A program made the position numbers and the translations under genes. DNA of 64,000 bases from Clostridiales bacterium (GTDB taxonomy: Bacteria > Bacillota > Clostridia > Peptostreptococcales > Anaerovoracaceae): positions 1 through 64,000 of the forward strand of contig JABZIP010000007.1 in assembly GCA_015258265.1 (NCBI GenBank), in the 5' to 3' direction. The first letter of the stretch is position 1, and each line of letters starts with the position of its first letter. Below, in pieces: positions 24,452 to 32,800 of this stretch. The notes beneath the pieces are model-generated. The model was given only the letters and a program-made list of their open reading frames with translations, ran no database searches and was not told the DNA's origin.

Positions 24452-25549
24452 ATGGCAACTACAGCAAAGCCAAAAGAAGTAAATAATATTGTAGACAAAA
24501 ACGAAAGAGACGAAGCGTTAAAAGAAGCCATGAAACAAATTCAAAAGCAATTTGGTCAGGGTGCTATAATGAAGCTCGGAGACACTTCCGCGAAATTAAA
24601 TATAGATGCGATTCCAACAGGTTCTTCCAGCCTCAATATTGCAACGGGTATAGGCGGAATACCGAAGGGAAGGATTACGGAAATTTTCGGACCTGAATCT
24701 TCCGGAAAAACTACACTTACATTGCATATAATTGCGGAAGCCCAGAAAAACAACGGAAAAGCGGCGTTTATAGATGCTGAGCATGCTCTTGATCCCGAGT
24801 ATGCCAAGAATTTGGGTGTAAATATCGATGATTTGATTGTTTCACAGCCTGATACAGGAGAGCAGGGACTTGAGATTTGCGATATGCTTGTGAGAAGCGG
24901 AGCATTGGATATTGTTGTTGTAGACTCGGTTGCGGCATTGGTTCCAAGAGCGGAAATTCAAGGTGAAATGGGAGATGCACATGTTGGACTTCAGGCAAGA
25001 CTTATGTCTCAGGCTTTAAGAAAGTTGACAGGAAGCATCAATAAGTCTAATACGGCAGTTGTATTCATAAATCAGCTTAGAGAAAAAGTTGGAGTTATTT
25101 ACGGAAGTCCGGAAACGACTACCGGCGGTAGGGCACTTAAGTTTTATTCAAGTATGAGGCTTGAGGTACGCAAAGCGGATACTATTAAGCAAGGTGATCA
25201 ACTTATAGGTAATAGAACAAAAGTAAAGGTTGTAAAAAACAAAGTTGCACCGCCTTTTAAGCAGGCTGAATTCGATATCATGTATGGAAAAGGCATATCT
25301 AAAGAGGGGGATGTACTTGATTGTGCTGTTGCTGCAAATATTGTGGATAAAGCAGGTGCGTGGTACAGCTTTGAAGGAACGAGGATAGGTCAGGGAAGAG
25401 AAAACGCTAAAATATATTTCATGGAAAATCCGGAAACATTTGATAAGATTGAAAAGTTGTTGATGGACAATCTAAAGAATATAGAATCATCGGCTATGTC
25501 TGATGACGATGATGTACAAGTTGATGAAGATGGTGTTGTAATCGATTAG
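24452..25549 (+). CDS. recA: recombinase RecA
   Basis: 365 residues. Forms ATP filaments on single-stranded DNA for strand exchange and LexA self-cleavage. Walker [10 protein letters not shown] (80-88), [20 protein letters not shown] and the [16 protein letters not shown] / [17 protein letters not shown]-binding loops are canonical; C-terminus acidic ([11 protein letters not shown]). AGGAGG lies 6 nt before the ATG. A 20-residue N-terminal extension precedes the conserved start. Own SOS-controlled promoters. Confidence 0.98.
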   Translation: MATTAKPKEVNNIVDKNERDEALKEAMKQIQKQFGQGAIMKLGDTSAKLNIDAIPTGSSSLNIATGIGGIPKGRITEIFGPESSGKTTLTLHIIAEAQKNNGKAAFIDAEHALDPEYAKNLGVNIDDLIVSQPDTGEQGLEICDMLVRSGALDIVVVDSVAALVPRAEIQGEMGDAHVGLQARLMSQALRKLTGSINKSNTAVVFINQLREKVGVIYGSPETTTGGRALKFYSSMRLEVRKADTIKQGDQLIGNRTKVKVVKNKVAPPFKQAEFDIMYGKGISKEGDVLDCAVAANIVDKAGAWYSFEGTRIGQGRENAKIYFMENPETFDKIEKLLMDNLKNIESSAMSDDDDVQVDEDGVVID

Positions 25550-25550
25550 T

Positions 25551-26282
25551 ATGAAAATTTTTGCAATTTCAGATTTGCATTTGTCGTTTGCGCCTTATAT
25601 AGAAAAACCTATGGGTATCTTTGGCAGCAAATGGGATAATCACGAAGAAAAATTAAAAGAAAATTGGATTTCAATGGTAAAACCTGAGGATACAGTTCTT
25701 GTAGGTGGCGATATATCATGGGGACTTAAACTTGAGGATGCTTTTTATGACTTGAATTGGATTGATACTTTACCCGGAAGGAAAATATTGATTAAAGGGA
25801 ATCACGACCTTTGGTGGGGATCGGTTAAGAAGTTGAGTTCAATTTATTCTAATATGGATTTTTTGCATGCAAATTTTTTTACGGCAGGTGAATTTGCCGT
25901 ATGCGGCTCAAGAGGCTGGGTTTGTCCGGGTGCTATTGAATTTACAGCGCATGATGAAAAAATTTATAAGAGAGAAGTTGTGAGGCTTAGATTATCGCTG
26001 GAAGCGGCTAAAGCTGCAAAAATGGAGCGTATAATAGGTATGTTACATTACCCGCCGACAAACGATCATTTTCATAAGTCGGAGTTTACGGAACTTTTTA
26101 CGGAGTTTGGCGTAGAACAGGTGATTTATGGGCATTTGCACGGAAAAGATAATTTCAGCAAAGGCTTTAAAGGGGAAATGAACGGTGTGCGTTACAGTTT
26201 GACATCGTACGATTATTTAAATGCAAAACCGCTGTGTATTTGGAGTGATGAAAGGAAAGATGATTCAAATGAATGCGAGTGA
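25551..26282 (+). CDS. calcineurin-like metallophosphoesterase
   Basis: 243 residues with the dinuclear metal motifs D8-x-H10 (AISDLHLSF), VGGDISWG, GNHDLWWG, MLHYPPT and YGHLHGKD. This YkoQ-like cytoplasmic branch is found next to recA or pdp in various Clostridia; substrate unknown. Begins 2 nt after the recA stop, so it depends on recA transcription, and may be SOS-induced with it. Its 3' end overlaps the start of pdp by 14 nt. Confidence 0.88.
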   Translation: MKIFAISDLHLSFAPYIEKPMGIFGSKWDNHEEKLKENWISMVKPEDTVLVGGDISWGLKLEDAFYDLNWIDTLPGRKILIKGNHDLWWGSVKKLSSIYSNMDFLHANFFTAGEFAVCGSRGWVCPGAIEFTAHDEKIYKREVVRLRLSLEAAKAAKMERIIGMLHYPPTNDHFHKSEFTELFTEFGVEQVIYGHLHGKDNFSKGFKGEMNGVRYSLTSYDYLNAKPLCIWSDERKDDSNECE

Positions 26283-27579
26283 TATAATTGCAAAAAAGAG
26301 GGATAAACTAAGTTTAACCAAGGAAGAAATAAATTTTTTTATTGATGGATATACCACGGGGGAAATCCCCGATTATCAGATGTCGGCTTTGCTAATGGCT
26401 ATATATCTCAATGATTTAAATATGGATGAAATCATATATTTGACGGAGGCAATGAAAAATTCCGGAGACAGTATAGATTTATCTAATATTAAGGGGATGA
26501 AGGTAGATAAGCACAGCACAGGCGGAATTGGTGATAAAACAACGCTTATTGTAGCACCGATAGCAGCGGCGGCAGGTGTGAACGTAGCAAAGATGAGCGG
26601 AAGATCTCTTGGGTTTACAGGTGGAACTGCGGATAAACTGGAATCCATACCTAATTTCAAAAATGCTTTTACAGTTAAAGAACTTGAAGAACAGGTAAAT
26701 AAAATCGGAGTTGCACTGATTACACAAACTGCGAATATTGCGCCTGCAGACAAAAAAATATATGCACTTAGAGATGTTACCGCTACGGTGGCAAATATGG
26801 GACTTATTGCATCTAGTATTATGAGTAAAAAATTGGCTTCCGGAGATGACGCTATAGTATTGGATGTAAAATGCGGAAACGGTGCATTTATGCAGGATGT
26901 TAATGCTGCTACGCAGCTGAGTGAAATAATGGTGAAAATCGGAACCGGCTTTGGCAAGCGTACGGTTGCGATGATTTCGGACATGGATAAACCGCTGGGA
27001 AAAGCAGTGGGTAACAGTCTGGAGGTCATTGAAGCAATTGAGTTTTTGAAGGGCAATGCGTGCGAGGATTTACGAGAAATCTGCATAGAGCTGTCAGCCA
27101 TGATGATATTTTTAGCGCAAAAAGCATCCTCACTTGATGAAGCCGGAAAATTAGCAGATGATATCGTAAAAAGCGGCAAGGCTCTTAAAAAATTTAAGGA
27201 AATAGTTGAAATGCAAGGCGGAGATATGCGTATATTTGACGATTATAGCGTATTTCCAAGGGCAAATATAAAAAGAGAATTACACGCTGAAAAAAGCGGC
27301 TATGTGAGTTCAATAAATGCGCAAAAAATAGGCATAGCATCTCAACTTTCGGGAGCAGGCAGAATTACAAAAGACGATCAAATAGATCTGGCTTGCGGAG
27401 TTTATTTAAATGCGCAAGTTGGAGATAAAATTGAAAAAGACGGGTTACTTGCAACTGTTTATGGAAATGACGAAAAAAAATTGAGCGATGCATATGAAGA
27501 ACTTGAACGAGCGTTTGCAATCAGTACGGAAAAGCCTGCGAAAACACCTATTATAAAAAGGATAATAGGGCTTGATTGA
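26269..27579 (+). CDS. pdp: pyrimidine-nucleoside phosphorylase
   Basis: 436 residues. Phosphorolysis of uridine, thymidine and deoxyuridine to base and (deoxy)ribose-1-phosphate. Phosphate-binding signature KHSTGGIGDKTTLIVAPI, SGRSLGFTGGTADKLESIP and the C-terminal PYNP domain are evident. ATG 26269 gives MNASDIIAKKRD, matching the family's beginning; ATG 26260 (three residues longer) is also possible, with AAAGGAAAG upstream of both. A farther in-frame ATG at 26221 lies inside the preceding gene. The next gene starts on the last base of its stop. Confidence 0.92.
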   Translation: MNASDIIAKKRDKLSLTKEEINFFIDGYTTGEIPDYQMSALLMAIYLNDLNMDEIIYLTEAMKNSGDSIDLSNIKGMKVDKHSTGGIGDKTTLIVAPIAAAAGVNVAKMSGRSLGFTGGTADKLESIPNFKNAFTVKELEEQVNKIGVALITQTANIAPADKKIYALRDVTATVANMGLIASSIMSKKLASGDDAIVLDVKCGNGAFMQDVNAATQLSEIMVKIGTGFGKRTVAMISDMDKPLGKAVGNSLEVIEAIEFLKGNACEDLREICIELSAMMIFLAQKASSLDEAGKLADDIVKSGKALKKFKEIVEMQGGDMRIFDDYSVFPRANIKRELHAEKSGYVSSINAQKIGIASQLSGAGRITKDDQIDLACGVYLNAQVGDKIEKDGLLATVYGNDEKKLSDAYEELERAFAISTEKPAKTPIIKRIIGLD

Positions 27580-28514
27580 TGACTAAACACAAAGAATGGG
27601 TTAAAGGTTTTGACAATTATAGTAGATTTTCATTACCTGAAAATATAGTAAGAGTTACAGGTGGCAGAGGCGGAGAAGCCTTCTTGATTTTCGGTGAAGA
27701 AAAAACTGTACTTTATGATTGCGGTATGGCGTATTGCGCAGATAAATTGATTACGAATATCGAAAACGCTTTGAAGCGTTATGGTGCGCAAAGAGTGGAT
27801 ATGCTCGTTCTTTCGCATACACATTATGACCACATAGGAGCTCTTCCGTTGGTGCGAAACAAATGGAAAGATATCGTGGTGTGCGGTGCGCAAAAAGCGA
27901 AACAGGTTTTTGAAAGCGACGGTGCAAAGAACACTATTTGCGAACTTTCAAAAGCGGCGGCAAGATTGTATGCGGGCTACGAAATGGATATCCCTACTAC
28001 CGGTATGTTTGTGGATAAAATCCTTGTTTGTGGAGAAAAAATAGATATAGGCAACGGTGAGCATATAAAGGTACTTGAAACAAAAGGCCATACTGATTGT
28101 TCGTTGACTTATATACTTGAGCCTAAAGGAATCATGTTTGCAAGCGAGACAACAGGAGTTATTGAAAGCCCTAAGTCCATTCATGTACCGGCGCTTAAGA
28201 GTTTAAAGCAGAGCATCGAATCTGCGCATGCGTGCAAAAATGAAAATCCAAGAATTATAATATGTCCGCATTTTGGAGTTGTTCCGGATGATTGGACGGC
28301 AAAGTATTTTGATTTATTTATCAAGCACGCCGACAACTTAAGAAAATTTGTTGAAATCAGAAAATCACAGGGGCTAACTTTTGAAAATATTTTGAAAGAA
28401 TATGAAGAAGCCGTTTGGACGCCTGAAAGAGAAGCAGAGCAACCGTGGGAAGCATTTGTTATAAACTCAAAAAATATAGTTGCAACCGTATTTGCAGAAA
28501 TTTCAGTAGATTAA
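27579..28514 (+). CDS. MBL-fold metallo-hydrolase
   Basis: 311 residues. Metallo-beta-lactamase fold with LSHTHYDHIGALP (H-x-H-x-DH), the later ETKGHTDCSLTYIL and CPHFGVVP histidines, plus a helical C-terminal part. Broad family of hydrolases; substrate not predictable. ATG overlaps the pdp stop (TGATG). Last gene of the recA unit, closed by the terminator at 28565-28609. Confidence 0.87.
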   Translation: MTKHKEWVKGFDNYSRFSLPENIVRVTGGRGGEAFLIFGEEKTVLYDCGMAYCADKLITNIENALKRYGAQRVDMLVLSHTHYDHIGALPLVRNKWKDIVVCGAQKAKQVFESDGAKNTICELSKAAARLYAGYEMDIPTTGMFVDKILVCGEKIDIGNGEHIKVLETKGHTDCSLTYILEPKGIMFASETTGVIESPKSIHVPALKSLKQSIESAHACKNENPRIIICPHFGVVPDDWTAKYFDLFIKHADNLRKFVEIRKSQGLTFENILKEYEEAVWTPEREAEQPWEAFVINSKNIVATVFAEISVD

Positions 28515-28564
28515 CTGCAACATAGTTGAATGCTGATGATAATATAAAATCAATATGAAATATG

Positions 28565-28609
28565 AAAAACCCTCCTTTATAAATGTATTATAAACGGAGG
28601 GAATTTTTT
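28565..28609 (+). terminator. intrinsic terminator of the recA-pdp unit
   Basis: CCCTCCTTTATA (28570-28581) pairs with TATAAACGGAGGG (28589-28601) with one bulged C, preceded by A5 and followed by AATTTTTT. Confidence 0.85.
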
Positions 28610-28665
28610 ATAAAAAATTAATGACATTTAGGCTAAAATGACTATTTTTTTCAACATTAAAATAG

Positions 28666-28671
28666 TATAAT
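28666..28671 (+). promoter_or_regulatory. -10 box of the probable promoter for the M18 aminopeptidase and following run
   Basis: TATAAT at 28666-28671, about 67 nt before the ATG at 28739; no convincing -35 box at the right distance. It is the only promoter-like element in the last sizeable gap before the 26-kb gene run. Confidence 0.45.
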
Positions 28672-28738
28672 AATATGTTAGTGTTAATATGAGATACTAA
28701 AGACTACATACAAATTATATATAAGGAGATAATAAAAA

Positions 28739-30133
28739 ATGAAAACGGGAAAAAATAAGAAAAATAATTCAAAATGGAAAAATGCGAATCTTCAAATGCG
28801 ACAAACTGTCATGGACTTTTCGAACGGCTATATAGATTTTTTAAACGAGGTAAAAACTGAAAGAGAAGCCGTTGCAAAGATAATAGAAATGGCCAAGCAG
28901 CATGGTTACAAGGATATAAGCACTTGCAAGCAGCTGGTTGCAGGCGATAAAGTATATGCTTCCAACAAAGGCAAATCGATTTATTTGGCTCAAATCGGAG
29001 AGGAAGAATTAACAAAAGGATTTAACTGTGTCGGATCACATATCGACGCACCAAGACTTGATTTAAAGCAAAATCCGCTATACGAAGATGAGGGAGTTGC
29101 ACTTTTCAAAACGCATTACTATGGTGGAATTAAAAAGTATCAATGGGCTACCATTCCTTTGGCTCTTCACGGTGTAATAGCGAAAACTGACGGAAGCGTA
29201 GTAAATATGTGTATCGGAGAAGAAACCGGTGAACCTATATTTTTAATTACTGATTTACTTCCGCACCTTGCAAAAAAACAAGAAGCAAAAACACTTGCAG
29301 ACGGTATAAATGGGGAAAATTTAAATATTGTAGTAGGCTCTATGCCGCTTGAAGGGGATGAAAGCGAAAACCCTGTAAAGGCTAATATTTTAAACTATCT
29401 TAAATTACATTACGGTATGGAGGAAGAAGATTTCAGAAGTGCTGAAATAGAAGCAGTACCGGCATTTAAAGCTAAATCTCTCGGTTTTGATTCCGGTATG
29501 GTTGCTGCTTATGGACAAGATGACAGAGTTTGCGCTTACACAAGTCTTATGGCTATGCTTGCAAGCGATGAGAAACTGAAAAAGACTGCAATATGCATTT
29601 TTGCTGATAAAGAAGAAGTGGGAAGCATGGGTAACACCGGTATGGAATCTCAAAATTTTGAACTTTTTGTAATGGATTTATTGGAAAAAACAGGTATCGT
29701 GCATCCTTATGCGCTGCAGAGAACATTTTCTGCGTCGAAAGCGCTTTCTGCCGATGTAACTGCAGGATTTGATCCTACATTTCCGGAAGTAATGGAAAAA
29801 AACAATTCTTCATTTTTGGGTAATGGAGTTACTATTGAAAAATATACAGGGGCAAGGGGTAAATCAGGGGCTTCGGATGCTAACGCTGAGTTTGTAGCTT
29901 ATGTTCGTGGACTTTTTGAAAAAGACCAAATTTCATATCAAGCGTCTGAAATCGGTAGAGTAGATGAAGGCGGCGGCGGAACAATCGCTTATATACTTGC
30001 CGATAGAGGAATTGAGGTTTTGGATTGCGGAGTACCTCTACACTCTATGCATTCGCCTTATGAAACGGCAAGTAAATATGATATTTATATGGCGTACAGA
30101 GCATATAAAGCGTTTTTAAATTCAACAAAGTAA
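28739..30133 (+). CDS. M18-family aminopeptidase
   Basis: 464 residues. Zinc aminopeptidase of the aspartyl aminopeptidase (ApeA/LAP4) group. Metal ligands and catalytic residues are visible as GSHIDAPRLDLK (H101, D103), GQDDRVCAY, DKEEVGSMG and the C-terminal PLHSMHSPYE histidines. Basic lysine-rich N-terminus but no signal peptide: cytoplasmic dodecamer expected. AAGGAGATAA precedes the ATG. Heads the long codirectional run. Confidence 0.92.
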   Translation: MKTGKNKKNNSKWKNANLQMRQTVMDFSNGYIDFLNEVKTEREAVAKIIEMAKQHGYKDISTCKQLVAGDKVYASNKGKSIYLAQIGEEELTKGFNCVGSHIDAPRLDLKQNPLYEDEGVALFKTHYYGGIKKYQWATIPLALHGVIAKTDGSVVNMCIGEETGEPIFLITDLLPHLAKKQEAKTLADGINGENLNIVVGSMPLEGDESENPVKANILNYLKLHYGMEEEDFRSAEIEAVPAFKAKSLGFDSGMVAAYGQDDRVCAYTSLMAMLASDEKLKKTAICIFADKEEVGSMGNTGMESQNFELFVMDLLEKTGIVHPYALQRTFSASKALSADVTAGFDPTFPEVMEKNNSSFLGNGVTIEKYTGARGKSGASDANAEFVAYVRGLFEKDQISYQASEIGRVDEGGGGTIAYILADRGIEVLDCGVPLHSMHSPYETASKYDIYMAYRAYKAFLNSTK

Positions 30134-30145
30134 TAGGAGATATAA

Positions 30146-31561
30146 ATGCTGTTTTCTTCGCTGATTTTTATTACTGTATTTTTGCCTATCGTAATATTTT
30201 TATATTACACGGTTTTTAGGTTTAATCGTACGCTGCAAAATGTATTTTTGTTTTTAGCAAGTATAGGATTTTACGCTTGGGGCGAACCCAAATTTGTTTT
30301 TGTACTTCTTTGCTCAATTTTTATGAATTGGGTATTCGGTTTGATTATTGATAAATTCCGTGATGATAAGGTTAAAGCGAGAATTATAATTTTTGCAATG
30401 CTACTCGCAAATTTGAGCATAATTTTCGTGTTTAAGTATTTGACATTTACATTAAAGAATATCGAGATTATCGCTCATAAAAATTGGACAATTCCAAACA
30501 TAGCATTGCCGATTGGAATATCGTTTTTTACATTCCAAGCCATATCTTATGTTATAGATATTTATAGAAAAAAAGGAGATGTGCAAAAGAATCCTTTGAA
30601 TGTAGGACTGTATATATCGTTTTTCCCGCAGTTGGTGGCAGGACCGATTGTTCGTTATGAAACTGTAGCAAAAGAAATTGCAAATAGAAAAGAAAACTTG
30701 AAAGATTTTTCCGACGGTGCAAATAGATTTGTCATAGGTCTTGCAAAAAAAGTTTTAATTGCAAATAATGTTGCGCTTGTTGCCGATACTGCTTATGCAT
30801 TGCTAGGTTACGGAAAGTTATCGATGAGTATGGCGTGGCTTGGAGCAATTTGCTATACTTTGCAAATATATTATGATTTTTCGGGATATTCTGACATGGC
30901 AATCGGACTTGGACGTATGTTCGGATTTCATTTTAATGAAAACTTTAACTATCCTTACATATCTAAATCTATAGGTGAATTCTGGCGAAGGTGGCATATT
31001 TCGCTAGGTACATGGTTTAGAGATTATGTATATATTCCGCTTGGAGGAAGCAGGGTTAAGACGAAGAGCAGGCTGTATTTGAATCTTTTTGTAGTATGGG
31101 TTCTTACAGGCATATGGCATGGTGCGAATTGGACATTTATATGTTGGGGGCTCATGTATTTTGTGCTTCTTGCTGCAGAAAAATCGTTGAATTTGGGTGC
31201 GGGGACAAAGTTTGGAGTTTTAAGGCACATATACACCTTGTTATTTGTTGTATGCGGATGGGTACTGTTTCGTGCACCGAGCACGGCGGAAGCGAAAGCA
31301 TATCTTACAACTATGTTTGTCCCGACAGCCAATGGCATAGTGGATATGGATTTCCTATTCCAAATGCGTGAATTTGGTGTTTTTATTGCACTGGGAATTT
31401 TGTTCGCCGTACCTGTGTTTGCCAAGTTCGAAAAGAGCAAGTTTGCAGCTTCCAAGATAGGACAGGCTGTTTACATCGTAGGATTGATGTTTTTGTTTTT
31501 AGGCGTAATTTCATATTTGGTAAAGGGTGCATATAATCCATTCATTTATTTTAATTTTTAG
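30146..31561 (+). CDS. MBOAT-family O-acyltransferase (AlgI/DltB-like)
   Basis: 471 residues, about 10-12 membrane helices. Transfers acyl groups across the membrane to extracytoplasmic polysaccharide. The AlgI/PatA-type signatures PIGISFFTFQAISYVIDIYR, YYDFSGYSDMAIGLGRMFGF, NFNYPYISKSIGEFWRRWHISLG and WHGAN (324-328, invariant H325) are complete. AATAGGAGAT precedes the ATG. The following DHHW protein and SLH protein form a tight set with it, arguing that the acceptor is a cell-wall polymer. Confidence 0.93.
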   Translation: MLFSSLIFITVFLPIVIFLYYTVFRFNRTLQNVFLFLASIGFYAWGEPKFVFVLLCSIFMNWVFGLIIDKFRDDKVKARIIIFAMLLANLSIIFVFKYLTFTLKNIEIIAHKNWTIPNIALPIGISFFTFQAISYVIDIYRKKGDVQKNPLNVGLYISFFPQLVAGPIVRYETVAKEIANRKENLKDFSDGANRFVIGLAKKVLIANNVALVADTAYALLGYGKLSMSMAWLGAICYTLQIYYDFSGYSDMAIGLGRMFGFHFNENFNYPYISKSIGEFWRRWHISLGTWFRDYVYIPLGGSRVKTKSRLYLNLFVVWVLTGIWHGANWTFICWGLMYFVLLAAEKSLNLGAGTKFGVLRHIYTLLFVVCGWVLFRAPSTAEAKAYLTTMFVPTANGIVDMDFLFQMREFGVFIALGILFAVPVFAKFEKSKFAASKIGQAVYIVGLMFLFLGVISYLVKGAYNPFIYFNF

Positions 31562-31570
31562 GAGGCTTAT

Positions 31571-32800
31571 TTGAAAATTAAAATTGAGCGCAATCATATC
31601 GTTGCATTGGTATTTAGTTTAATAATTTACGGCATGTTTGTAGGTATGTTTTTTAGTACAAGTGAAAATCCAATAAGTTATTTTCTGACAAAGTACAGAA
31701 CGGAAGTATTGCCGGGAACGCAGTTCTTTGACAAAATTCAAAAAGCTACAAAGATTGCGGAAAATACCGTTACGGAAAAAGCGTTTTTGACACCGTTTTA
31801 CATCGAGGAATACGGTTTGATTCAAAGGGCGGCAGGTAAACGTGCGTTGGCGGATGCAGGCTATGGTGAAATATATAAAACCAAGTACAATCAAATAACT
31901 TTTAAAATAAGCAAAAAAGATGAGCAAGTAGAAGCGGCGTTTATCAAGGTAAAAGCGCTTAAAGAAAGTCTGGATGCACTTGGAATTCCGTTTTTGTATG
32001 TTCAGGCACCGTTTAAATTGAGCGGTGGGGAAAATCAGTTGCCTATAACAAGGGAAGATTTTTCGGATTACAATGTCGACAAGTTTCTTGAATTATTGGG
32101 TGAAAATAATATTGATTATATTGATTTACGAAAATTTTTTGAGCAAGAAGGAAAGACTGCAAAAGAAGTTTTTTACGATACCGATCACCACTGGAAAACA
32201 GAATCGGCTTTCGCAGCAACCGGCTATATCGAAAAAAATCTTAATGAACATTACGGATTTTCGATTGATAAAAAATATCGCGATATTAAAAATTTCAATC
32301 AAAAAATTACACCTAATTGTTTTTTGGGCTCAATGGGCAGAAGAACAGGTATGATGTATGCGGGACTTGATGATTTCAACCTCATTACACCTAAATTTGA
32401 AACGAGCTTCACATTAACTGAAATAGAAAACGGTGAGAAAAAAGTTTACGACGGAAGTTTTGAAAATGCAATTTTGGACAGTCAATATCTTGGCAATGAA
32501 AAAAAATTCACGCCATACTTGAACAGGTATGCCGTATATCACGGTGATAATGAGGAATTGATTTTTAAAAACAATTTGGTAAACAAAGGAAAAGTATTGA
32601 TGATAAAGGATTCTTTCGGAATTCCGGTTTATTCGTTTTTGTCGCTGGGCGTTTCTGAGGTGCGGGCACTTGATTTAAGACTTTTCAAACGCTCTGTAAG
32701 CGAGTATGCAAAAAACAATAAGCCTGATGTCGTTTTACTTATGTATAACGCAGATGCTTTTGGCGATATAATGTATAATTTTGAGGGGGATGATCAATGA
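31571..32800 (+). CDS. DHHW-motif AlgX/AlgJ-like SGNH protein
   Basis: 409 residues with one N-terminal membrane anchor (about 9-29) and an extracytoplasmic domain. YDTDHHWKTES holds D205-H206-H207-W208, the signature of the DHHW/ALGX acetyltransferase-like group; MIKDSFGIPVYSFLSLG carries the Ser of the SGNH-type site. Such proteins take the acyl group from an MBOAT partner and place it on a polysaccharide. TTG start at 31571 with GGAGG immediately upstream. Overlaps the SLH gene by 4 nt. Confidence 0.88.
   Translation: MKIKIERNHIVALVFSLIIYGMFVGMFFSTSENPISYFLTKYRTEVLPGTQFFDKIQKATKIAENTVTEKAFLTPFYIEEYGLIQRAAGKRALADAGYGEIYKTKYNQITFKISKKDEQVEAAFIKVKALKESLDALGIPFLYVQAPFKLSGGENQLPITREDFSDYNVDKFLELLGENNIDYIDLRKFFEQEGKTAKEVFYDTDHHWKTESAFAATGYIEKNLNEHYGFSIDKKYRDIKNFNQKITPNCFLGSMGRRTGMMYAGLDDFNLITPKFETSFTLTEIENGEKKVYDGSFENAILDSQYLGNEKKFTPYLNRYAVYHGDNEELIFKNNLVNKGKVLMIKDSFGIPVYSFLSLGVSEVRALDLRLFKRSVSEYAKNNKPDVVLLMYNADAFGDIMYNFEGDDQ

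Noticed and set aside
26376..27179. 267-codon open frame antisense to pdp
   Set aside because: Mirror of the well-supported pdp coding frame; no ribosome-binding site and hydrophobic serine-rich composition typical of an antisense shadow.
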